A DNA stretch of 5,151 nt from Flavobacterium sp. GTDB taxonomy: Bacteria; Bacteroidota; Bacteroidia; Flavobacteriales; Flavobacteriaceae. The number at the start of each line of letters is the position of its first letter. Within the stretch, counting starts at the first letter, position 1. The DNA is taken from assembly GCF_003525665.1 (NCBI RefSeq), contig NZ_DQDX01000168.1, forward strand, positions 3,510 through 8,660, given 5' to 3'. The position numbers and the translations under genes were made by a program. Below, piece after piece: positions 1 through 5,151 of this stretch. Below the pieces are notes generated by a model. That model ran no database searches. It was not told the DNA's origin and saw only the letters and a program-made list of their open reading frames with translations.

Positions 1-451
1 GCATTGCAATTTGATGCGACGCTTCATTATCAGACGAAATTAAATCGGCAACAGCTTCTGCCTGAGATAAATCTAATTTTCCATTTAAAAAAGCACGAAG
101 TGTAAATTCTCCAGCTTGAGCCATTCGACAACCTTTTCTTAGCAATAGTTGAATAATTTGTTGCTGAATAAAAATAGAACCATGACAGGATATTTCGATT
201 ACGTTCTCACCTGTATAAGAATTTGGATTTTTAAATATTGAAACCAAAACCTGATCGTAGATTTTAGTATCATCAACAATTGTCCCTAGGTGAATTGTAT
301 GTGTTTTTTGCTTACTCAAATCTTTACCTGAAACCGATTGAAAAACTTCTGCAGCAATTGTAATCGCGTCCTTTCCAGACATTCTAATAATAGCAACAGC
401 GCCAGCTCCAGATGGAGTTGCCAAAGCAACAATGGTTTCGTTATAAATCAT
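1..451 (-). CDS. mnmE: tRNA uridine-5-carboxymethylaminomethyl(34) synthesis GTPase MnmE, N-terminal part (cut by window edge)
   Basis: Reading the minus strand from the ATG at 451 gives 150 uninterrupted codons that run off the left edge. The protein starts MIYNETIVALATPSGAGAVA, which matches the MnmE/TrmE opening (TIVA-ATP-G-G-V-I-R-SG). Further family motifs follow: SYTGENVIEISCHGS near residues 85-101, then GEFTLRAFLNGKLDLSQAEA near 125-143 and a DLI segment. This covers the N-terminal tetrahydrofolate-binding domain and the start of the helical domain. The G domain and C-terminal Cys motif lie outside the window. In the known family, MnmE works with MnmG in the cytoplasm to modify the wobble uridine of certain tRNAs, using GTP and a methylene-THF one-carbon unit. 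The start is well supported: homology begins at the first residues, and a -7 box lies 19 bases upstream. The gene is divergent from the stress-protein gene at 626. Confidence 0.96.
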   Translation of the reverse strand, partial: MIYNETIVALATPSGAGAVAIIRMSGKDAITIAAEVFQSVSGKDLSKQKTHTIHLGTIVDDTKIYDQVLVSIFKNPNSYTGENVIEISCHGSIFIQQQIIQLLLRKGCRMAQAGEFTLRAFLNGKLDLSQAEAVADLISSDNEASHQIAM

Positions 452-470
452 AATTTTTTATTTGAAAGTG

Positions 471-478
471 CAAAGATA
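471..478 (-). promoter_or_regulatory. Putative -7 promoter box of mnmE
   Basis: On the minus strand these bases read TATCTTTG, an exact match to the Bacteroidetes -7 consensus TAnnTTTG. They end 19 bases before the mnmE ATG, which would give a short leader of about 15 nt. No well-spaced -33 TTG is visible: the nearest (505-507) leaves a 26-base spacer against the usual 17-23 or so. The box is clear, but the full promoter is only moderately supported. Confidence 0.6.
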
Positions 479-527
479 CCAATTTAAAATTCTTTTATAG
501 AACGCAAGTAGTAGTTTGAAGTTTATC

Positions 528-544
528 TTAACATTCGATGTTAA
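528..544. promoter_or_regulatory. Perfect 17-bp palindrome, candidate operator
   Basis: The sequence TTAACATtcgATGTTAA has two perfect 7-bp inverted arms around a 3-bp spacer. It lies between the divergent mnmE and universal-stress-protein genes. The arm plus one base, GATGTTAA (537-544), recurs in the same orientation at 602-609, at or just after the predicted start of the stress-protein transcript. It is too AT-rich, and lacks a T-run, to look like a terminator. A dimeric regulator binding here is an inference, and I do not recognise which family it would be. Confidence 0.4.
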
Positions 545-556
545 ATAATTGCAAAT

Positions 557-570
557 ATGACCATTGTCAT
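557..570. promoter_or_regulatory. CRP/FNR-type palindromic site upstream of the universal stress protein gene
   Basis: ATGAC-CATT-GTCAT is a perfect 5-bp inverted repeat with a 4-bp spacer. This is the geometry of FNR/ANR/DNR-family sites (TTGAT-N4-ATCAA and the TTGAC-N4-GTCAA variants). Its centre (563.5) is 33 bp upstream of the centre of the -7-like box at 593-600. That places it close to -41.5 from the predicted transcription start near 605, the classic class II activator position. The geometry is seen directly; binding by a CRP/FNR-family protein is inferred. Confidence 0.5.
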
Positions 571-592
571 GTTTTTTGTGGCTTTATTGAAG

Positions 593-600
593 TACCTTTA
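593..600 (+). promoter_or_regulatory. Putative -7 promoter box of the universal stress protein gene
   Basis: TACCTTTA matches the Bacteroidetes TAnnTTTG consensus except at the last base, and ends 25 bases before the ATG at 626. No well-spaced -33 TTG is present: TTG at 564-566 leaves 26 bases, and the T-run ending in G at 578 leaves only 14. A weak core of this kind together with the upstream palindrome suggests dependence on an activator. Confidence 0.45.
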
Positions 601-625
601 TGATGTTAACCAATATTAATTATTT

Positions 626-1456
626 ATGAAAAAGATATTATTTCCAACAGATTTCTCAGAAATTGCCAATAACGCATTTGTTCATGCTCTTGGTTTGGCA
701 AGATTGGTTCAAGGAGAACTTATTTTATTGCACACGTACGAATTGCCAATTGTAGAAAATCAATTTGCTCCAATGAATTATCAATCGGTTTTTGATAGTT
801 TGGAATTGGCTAATTTGGATAAATTTAAAGACGAAGTTCCAAAATTACGTCAGATTGCCGAAGAGAATAATTTTGCCGATATTAAAATGAGCCACATGCT
901 TATGGATGGCGATTTGATTTTTAACATCAAAGAAATAATTAAAAAAGAACCAATAGATTTTGTTGTTATGGGAACTTCTGGCGCAGTAGGATGGAAGGAA
1001 ACCTTTGTTGGAACTACTACGGGAGAAGCAATTGCAAGTTTAAGCGTGCCCGTTTTGAGCATTCCAAAAGATGCCAAATACACTAAAATTTCAACTATCG
1101 GATTTACAACTCGTTTCAGAGAAAAAGATAAAGAAGCTTTGAAACAAGTAATTAAAATTGCCAAAGCAGCCAATGCATCTGTAAAATGTCTTTATGTAAA
1201 AACTACAACTTCAGATAATGATGAAGCGACTTTTAATAATTGGAAAGAGATTTTCAAAAGCGAACCAGTAACGTTCTTCATTCTTCCTGATGAAAATATA
1301 AAAGAAACAATTTCCGATTTTATTACCAATCAAGGTATCGATGTTTTGGCAATGCTAACCTACAAAAGAGGTTTCTTTGAATCGTTATTTACAACTGGTT
1401 TTACAGAGAAAATGTCTTATAATTCTGAAATTCCAGTCTTGGCATTACACGAATAA
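626..1456 (+). CDS. Universal stress protein, tandem UspA domains
   Basis: The 276-residue soluble protein has two UspA-like alpha/beta domains, about residues 1-147 and 153-275. Domain 1 opens with KKILFPTDFSE, the usual beta1 and nucleotide-contacting Asp region. It also carries an intact ATP-binding motif G116-x2-G119-x9-G129-T130, followed by the typical VPVLSIP end strand. Domain 2 keeps the fold signatures (KISTIGF at its start, IPVLAL at its end), but the motif glycines are replaced by Leu244, Lys247 and Thr257, so it probably does not bind ATP the same way. Tandem Usp proteins of this length are common in Bacteroidota. Family members are cytoplasmic and are induced by starvation, oxygen limitation or oxidative stress; the molecular role of this one is unknown. 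The start at 626 fits the family N-terminus and an AT-rich leader with no Shine-Dalgarno sequence. The gene is monocistronic, with a FNR-like site upstream and a hairpin terminator downstream. Confidence 0.93.
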   Translation: MKKILFPTDFSEIANNAFVHALGLARLVQGELILLHTYELPIVENQFAPMNYQSVFDSLELANLDKFKDEVPKLRQIAEENNFADIKMSHMLMDGDLIFNIKEIIKKEPIDFVVMGTSGAVGWKETFVGTTTGEAIASLSVPVLSIPKDAKYTKISTIGFTTRFREKDKEALKQVIKIAKAANASVKCLYVKTTTSDNDEATFNNWKEIFKSEPVTFFILPDENIKETISDFITNQGIDVLAMLTYKRGFFESLFTTGFTEKMSYNSEIPVLALHE

Positions 1457-1472
1457 GTTTGTTATAATTTAA

Positions 1473-1504
1473 AAAACCGTTCTGATATAAATCGGAACGG
1501 TTTT
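1473..1504. terminator. Bidirectional intrinsic terminator between the stress-protein gene and dnaN
   Basis: A 14-bp stem closes on a 4-base ATAA loop (1487-1490). The arms are 1473-1486 (AAAACCGTTCTGAT) and 1491-1504 (ATCGGAACGGTTTT), with one T-G position (1483/1494) that is a G-U wobble in plus-strand RNA. The T-tract lies at 1501-1504 on the plus strand, and six T's (1471-1476) follow the stem on the minus strand. It lies 16 bases after the stress-protein stop and 28 bases beyond the dnaN stop, so it can serve both convergent genes. Confidence 0.9.
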
Positions 1505-1532
1505 CGTTGGTTTAGGTTAGTTAATTGTATTT

Positions 1533-2651
1533 TTAGTTGTTAAGCATAACTGGCATAACAAGCATTGTAACGGTTTCACCTTCGTCAAGTCCATCAACTG
1601 GAGTTAAAATTCCGGCGCGATTTGGCATTGACATTTCTAATTGTATTTCATCTGATTGTAAATTGCTCAACATTTCAAGTAAAAAACGAGAGTTGAATCC
1701 AATTTGCATGTCATCACCTTGGTAATCACAAGTCAATCTTTCTTCAGCTTTGTTAGAATAATCGATATCTTCTGCAGAAATATTTAATTCGGCACCAGCA
1801 ATTTTCAAACGAATTTGGTGTGTAGTTTTATTTGAGAAAATCGCAACACGACGAACCGAACTAAAAAATTGTGTTCTATCAATCAATAATTTATTTGGAT
1901 TTTCTTTTGGAATAACTGCTTCATAATTTGGATATTTTCCATCAATTAATCTACAAGTTAAAATGTAATTTTCGAATGAAAAAGTGGCATTAGCATCGTT
2001 GTAATCAATTTTTACTTCAGCATCAGAAGCACCCAAAATACTTTTCAAAATATTTAATGGTTTCTTAGGCATAATAAAATCGGCTACTTGCGACGCTTTC
2101 ACATCTGTACGAGCATATTTTACTAATTTGTGTGCGTCAGTTGCAACAAATATTAATCCTTCTGGAGAAAACTGAAAGAAAACACCGCTCATTACCGGAC
2201 GTAAATCGTCGTTTCCTGCAGCGAAAATAGTTTTGCTAATTGCTGTTGCTAAAACTTCTGCTGGAACTAATGTAGATGATGGATCGTCTAAAGCTACCGA
2301 TTTTGGAAATTCTTCTCCTGGCGCATAAGCAATCGCGTATTTACCCGAGTTAGAACTGATTTCGATAGTGCTATTTTCTTCAACTGTAAAGGTTAAAGGT
2401 TGTTCTGGAAATGTCTTTAAAATATCTAATAATAATTTCGCAGGAACAGCAACACTTCCTTGATCGGTTGACTCAATTTCTAAAGTAGCCGACATAGTCG
2501 TTTCTAAATCAGAAGAAGAAACGGTTAATGCTTTTTTATCTAATTCAAATAAAAAGTTATCTAAAATTGGTAAGGTATTGCTACTGTTGATAACGCTACC
2601 TAAAACTTGTAGTTGTTTTAATAAATACGAGCTAGAAACTATAAACTTCAT
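1533..2651 (-). CDS. dnaN: DNA polymerase III subunit beta (sliding clamp)
   Basis: The 372-residue protein has the usual length for the beta clamp, a ring-shaped homodimer that tethers the replicative polymerase to DNA and docks many repair and replication partners. Three repeated clamp domains are visible at about 1-120, 128-245 and 247-371. Recognisable motifs are the N-terminal MKFIVSSSYLLKQLQ with the TLPIL segment, FVATDAHKLVKYAR near 168-181, CRLIDGKYPNYEAVIP near 233-248, FNSRFLLEML near 319-328, and the C-terminal VMPVML. The last corresponds to the MPM end of the Escherichia coli clamp, which lines the partner-binding pocket. The start at 2651 matches the family N-terminus and lies 16 bases after a good -7 box. 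The gene follows gldG after 62 bases and is convergent with the stress-protein gene. It is not beside dnaA or recF here, unlike the classical dnaA-dnaN-recF arrangement. No odd residues or breaks are seen. Confidence 0.98.
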   Translation of the reverse strand: MKFIVSSSYLLKQLQVLGSVINSSNTLPILDNFLFELDKKALTVSSSDLETTMSATLEIESTDQGSVAVPAKLLLDILKTFPEQPLTFTVEENSTIEISSNSGKYAIAYAPGEEFPKSVALDDPSSTLVPAEVLATAISKTIFAAGNDDLRPVMSGVFFQFSPEGLIFVATDAHKLVKYARTDVKASQVADFIMPKKPLNILKSILGASDAEVKIDYNDANATFSFENYILTCRLIDGKYPNYEAVIPKENPNKLLIDRTQFFSSVRRVAIFSNKTTHQIRLKIAGAELNISAEDIDYSNKAEERLTCDYQGDDMQIGFNSRFLLEMLSNLQSDEIQLEMSMPNRAGILTPVDGLDEGETVTMLVMPVMLNN

Positions 2652-2667
2652 CTTATATTATTTTTTA

Positions 2668-2696
2668 CAAATATATCTTAAAGAAATAGATTTCAA
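2668..2696 (-). promoter_or_regulatory. Bacteroidetes-type promoter of dnaN
   Basis: On the minus strand a TTG at 2694-2696, preceded by further T's, is separated by 18 bases from TATATTTG (2668-2675). The latter is an exact TAnnTTTG -7 box. The spacing and both elements fit the Flavobacterium/Bacteroides consensus. The box ends 16 bases before the dnaN ATG, giving a very short AT-rich leader without a Shine-Dalgarno sequence. This lets dnaN be transcribed independently of gldFG. Confidence 0.75.
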
Positions 2697-2713
2697 AAAG
2701 ATTTTTATTAACA

Positions 2714-4396
2714 TTACTTACTGTATTTTCTTTTTCTGATAAATGTGAACACTAATCCAAAGACCAATAAAATTAGTATTGGAACTCCGACAGTTATGAT
2801 TTGCGAAAATGTATATTCTTCATAAACCTTTTCTTTATCTAAAATTGGCAAGTCAACTTCTTTACTTCTAATGTTAATAAGTCCGTTATCGTCAAGCAAA
2901 TAATTCACGCAATTCAGCATAAACTCTTTATTTGCATACATATTATTGGTCCATTTATCAAAACCTAATTCAAGTGGTTGGTAATTTTTATCCAATTGAT
3001 TTTTGATAATATCTCCATCAGAAATGATAATCATTTTATTGTCTTTTCCGATTGGTTTGAAACTACTTTCTTTAAACGGAAGCACACGATTTTCATACAT
3101 CGAATGAAATTTTCCTTCTAATAAAACAGCTACAGGAAAACCTAAACTTCCTTTAAACTCATTCATGTCGGGTTTATCGGCAACCATGTTCAAACTCACT
3201 TCAACAGGAGTTCCAACAGGTTTAGAATATTTGGAAGACGATAATAAAACGGTTTTTTTTATATCGTTTTTTAGTAGTTCTATTGGGTTTGTGAATTCAA
3301 ATTTTAAGGCATCCAAATTACTTACAATAGGATGTTTAGAATCGGAATAAATCACAGGCGAATACATCCACGGATATTGAGTATATTGTGTTGTACTTCC
3401 TTGTTGACCTGTGGCTAACGAAATTGGTGCTGCTTGTAAATCTTTAATCAAATCGGGTTTTATTCGAACGCCATATTTGAAAAACATGTCAGACAAATTC
3501 AAATCACGAGGAAAAGCCAAATTGCTTCCATCCTGATTGTACAAACTGTCCATTTCCATATTCACTTGATCTACCAACCACAATGTTTTTCCGCCATTGA
3601 TGATGAATTGATCTAAGACTTCTTTCTCTTCATCAGTAAAAGCCTCGCTTGGTTTGGCAATAACAGCTAAATCATATTTTTTTAGATATTTTAAACTCTC
3701 ATTTGGATTTTTGGCAACAGAATCTAAGGTGAAAGTTCCAATGTAATAATTTTCACGTACTGACTTCACAAAATCGGCAATTAGAATATCGTGTAATTCA
3801 CCTTTTCCTTTGATAACGGCAACTTTTTTCTCTTTCTTTTTTGAAACAGTATTAAATCCGTTTGCAAAAGCATATTCAAGATGTTGCACAGAACTTACTA
3901 CTTTCTCTGCTGTCGATGCGCCCATCATGTTTTTTAACAACGGAACTTTCGTGCTTTTATCACCATAAGTAACGACTGCCCAAGGAAAAACTACTTCTTG
4001 TGTTTGCTTTCCTTTATCTTCTAGAGTTACGTTTAATGGTGTTAATCCGCGGTCATAAAACGATTGCATAATTGCCTCACGATCGGTTTCATCTTCTAGC
4101 GGATTTACAAATTGAAAAATGATATTCGAATTGTAAGCTTTAAATTCTTCTAATAATTGTTGGGTTTCGGTTTGTAATTTTTTGAATTCACCAGGGAAAT
4201 TTCCTTCCAAAAACACATCAACGTATAAAGGTTCTTTTACTTCTTTTATGATATTTAAAGAAGTTTGCGAAAGCGTATAACGTTGGTCTGATGTTAAATC
4301 GAAACGCTTAAAGAAAAAGTTTCCGGCAAAATTTAATACAACTAAAATGGCAATAGTTGTAAGTAGTACTTTTAAGTTAGACTTCTTATTTTCCAT
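2714..4396 (-). CDS. gldG: Gliding motility-associated ABC transporter substrate-binding subunit GldG
   Basis: The 560-residue protein has the GldG layout. A short basic N-terminus and one membrane segment (about residues 9-29) are followed by the family signature FDLTSDQRYTLSQTS (32-46). A large extracytoplasmic region follows, with the ABC-type auxiliary fold (KKVAVIKGKGE near 190-200; DLAVIAKP and GGKTLWLVDQ near 242-277; MIIISDGDII near 455-464). A second membrane segment at about 532-553 precedes a basic cytoplasmic tail. In Flavobacterium johnsoniae, GldG acts with GldF and the ATPase GldA as an ABC complex linked to gliding; its substrate is not known. The ATG overlaps the gldF stop by one base (TAATG), which indicates translational coupling. 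No terminator-like hairpin separates it from dnaN, so read-through into dnaN is possible. The length and both anchors suggest an intact gene. Confidence 0.94.
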   Translation of the reverse strand: MENKKSNLKVLLTTIAILVVLNFAGNFFFKRFDLTSDQRYTLSQTSLNIIKEVKEPLYVDVFLEGNFPGEFKKLQTETQQLLEEFKAYNSNIIFQFVNPLEDETDREAIMQSFYDRGLTPLNVTLEDKGKQTQEVVFPWAVVTYGDKSTKVPLLKNMMGASTAEKVVSSVQHLEYAFANGFNTVSKKKEKKVAVIKGKGELHDILIADFVKSVRENYYIGTFTLDSVAKNPNESLKYLKKYDLAVIAKPSEAFTDEEKEVLDQFIINGGKTLWLVDQVNMEMDSLYNQDGSNLAFPRDLNLSDMFFKYGVRIKPDLIKDLQAAPISLATGQQGSTTQYTQYPWMYSPVIYSDSKHPIVSNLDALKFEFTNPIELLKNDIKKTVLLSSSKYSKPVGTPVEVSLNMVADKPDMNEFKGSLGFPVAVLLEGKFHSMYENRVLPFKESSFKPIGKDNKMIIISDGDIIKNQLDKNYQPLELGFDKWTNNMYANKEFMLNCVNYLLDDNGLINIRSKEVDLPILDKEKVYEEYTFSQIITVGVPILILLVFGLVFTFIRKRKYSK

Positions 4397-5121
4397 TACG
4401 ATTTTAGAGATTTTAATTTATAAACAGTCATTGATAGAAATAAAATGGTGATGCTCACAAAATAAAGCACGTCGCGCGTGTCAATAACACCACGACTTAT
4501 ACTTTTAAAGTGATAATCCATACCAAATAGTTCAATTAAATTTTCGGAACTTTTGATTAACGTAGTTAAACCTTGAAATCCGTAATAAAATATAAAACAC
4601 AGAAAAACCGAAAGTATGAATGCAACAATCTGATTTTCGGATAACGTAGAAGTGAAAATTCCAATTGCGGTATAACTTGCGATTAAAAATAGTAGTCCAA
4701 AATAGGAACCCATTGTGCTTCCCATATCGATATTTCCTTCTGGCATTCCTAAACCATAAATCACGTAAACGTAGATGAAAGTTGGGATAATTGCAATTAC
4801 AATTAAAAGAAAAGCACCAAAGAATTTTCCGCCAACGATTTCCCAAATAGAAATTGGTTTGGTCATTAATAGTTCGATGGTTCCTTGTTTTTTCTCATCA
4901 GAAAAACTACGCATGGTAACGGCCGGAATTAGAAAAATTAAAATCCACGGTGCGATGGTAAAAAACGGTGTTAAATCGGCGAATCCGCTGTTTAAAATAT
5001 TAAAATCGCCTTCAAAAACCCAAAGGAATAATCCGTTGAGCAATAAGAAAATTGCGATTACTAAATAACCTATTGGCGAACCAAAAAAGGATTTAATTTC
5101 ACGTAGTAGTATTGATTTCAT
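4396..5121 (-). CDS. gldF: Gliding motility-associated ABC transporter permease GldF
   Basis: The 241-residue protein is an ABC-2 type membrane subunit with about six predicted membrane segments, near residues 17-36, 55-70, 100-123, 138-158, 163-183 and 216-235. After the second segment comes the characteristic cytoplasmic stretch RSFSDEKKQGTIELLMTKPI (71-90), typical of the ABC-2/NosY-like permeases. The N-terminus (ILLREIKSFFGSPIGYL) is the usual amphipathic lead-in. With GldG encoded directly downstream and overlapping by one base, the assignment to GldF rather than a generic ABC-2 permease is well supported. It is expected to form the inner-membrane channel of the GldAFG complex. GldA would supply ATP hydrolysis but is not in this window, as is usual since it is commonly unlinked. 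The start at 5121 matches the family. The promoter is not visible and probably lies beyond the right edge. Confidence 0.93.
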   Translation of the reverse strand: MKSILLREIKSFFGSPIGYLVIAIFLLLNGLFLWVFEGDFNILNSGFADLTPFFTIAPWILIFLIPAVTMRSFSDEKKQGTIELLMTKPISIWEIVGGKFFGAFLLIVIAIIPTFIYVYVIYGLGMPEGNIDMGSTMGSYFGLLFLIASYTAIGIFTSTLSENQIVAFILSVFLCFIFYYGFQGLTTLIKSSENLIELFGMDYHFKSISRGVIDTRDVLYFVSITILFLSMTVYKLKSLKS

Positions 5122-5131
5122 ATTTAATTTG

Positions 5132-5151
5132 CCACAAAGGCGCTAAGTCAC
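5132..5151. repeat. Possible edge of a degenerate 8-bp-unit intergenic repeat
   Basis: Immediately upstream of gldF the plus strand reads in 8-bp units: CCACAAAG (5132-5139), GCGCTAAG (5140-5147), then TCAC, where the window ends. From memory, similar CACAAAG/GCTAAG strings recur between genes in Flavobacterium and other Bacteroidota genomes. Only two and a half units are visible, so the call is tentative. No TAnnTTTG box for gldF can be made from it. Confidence 0.35.

Noticed and set aside
850..1173. 107-codon minus-strand open frame inside the stress-protein gene
   Set aside because: It is antisense to a well-supported UspA protein across its ATP motif, and its hydrophobic composition reflects the complement of that gene.
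2683..2694. Short inverted repeat GAAAT-AG-ATTTC in the gldG-dnaN gap, considered as a terminator or operator
   Set aside because: The 5-bp AT-rich arms are too weak for a terminator, and it lies within the spacer of the dnaN promoter where AT-rich symmetry is expected by chance.
2652..2713. Possible replication-origin signals next to dnaN
   Set aside because: No DnaA-box-like TTATCCACA or close variant is visible, and dnaA is not adjacent; dnaN is often away from the origin in this phylum.
3253..3260. Run of eight T's (A's in the coding strand) inside gldG, a possible slippage or phase-variation tract
   Set aside because: The reading frame is intact through it (Lys-Lys codons), and runs of this length are expected in AT-rich coding DNA; nothing suggests programmed slippage.
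4532..4846. 104-codon minus-strand open frame inside gldF
   Set aside because: It is a frame-shifted shadow of gldF, rich in Asn, Arg, Cys and Phe, with no recognisable domain; the gldF frame has clear membrane segments and family motifs.
4775..5068. 97-codon plus-strand open frame opposite gldF
   Set aside because: It is an antisense shadow of gldF with no recognisable motif and no promoter or leader of its own.

Overview
The window is AT-rich chromosomal DNA from a member of the Bacteroidota, most likely family Flavobacteriaceae and plausibly Flavobacterium or a close relative. The evidence is the gliding-motility pair gldF/gldG, promoters of the Bacteroidetes type (TTG spaced from TAnnTTTG), AT-rich leaders without Shine-Dalgarno sequences, and the divergence seen in DnaN and MnmE. 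It looks like ordinary core genome: I see no integrase, transposase, CRISPR array, phage gene, tRNA or rRNA.

Layout from left to right. Positions 1-451 (minus) hold the first 150 codons of mnmE, the tRNA U34-modification GTPase, cut by the window edge. Positions 452-625 are a divergent regulatory gap. It holds a -7 box for mnmE, a perfect 17-bp palindrome, a CRP/FNR-type palindrome (ATGAC-N4-GTCAT) and a -7-like box for the next gene. Positions 626-1456 (plus) encode a tandem-domain universal stress protein. A bidirectional hairpin terminator at 1473-1504 separates it from the convergent dnaN at 1533-2651 (minus), the beta sliding clamp. A 62-bp gap with a well-formed dnaN promoter follows. 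Then come gldG (2714-4396, minus) and gldF (4396-5121, minus), which overlap by one base as TAATG. The last bases (5132-5151) resemble the edge of a degenerate 8-bp-unit intergenic repeat.

The minus strand therefore reads gldF-gldG-dnaN, with gldFG translationally coupled and dnaN able to start from its own promoter. GldF and GldG are the membrane and extracytoplasmic subunits of an ABC complex linked to gliding; the ATPase GldA is not in the window. The most interesting feature is the promoter of the stress-protein gene. Its FNR-like palindrome is centred about 41.5 bp before the predicted start site and it has no clear -33 element, as expected for an activator-dependent, possibly oxygen-responsive promoter. 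I found no convincing evidence of an undescribed multi-gene system.
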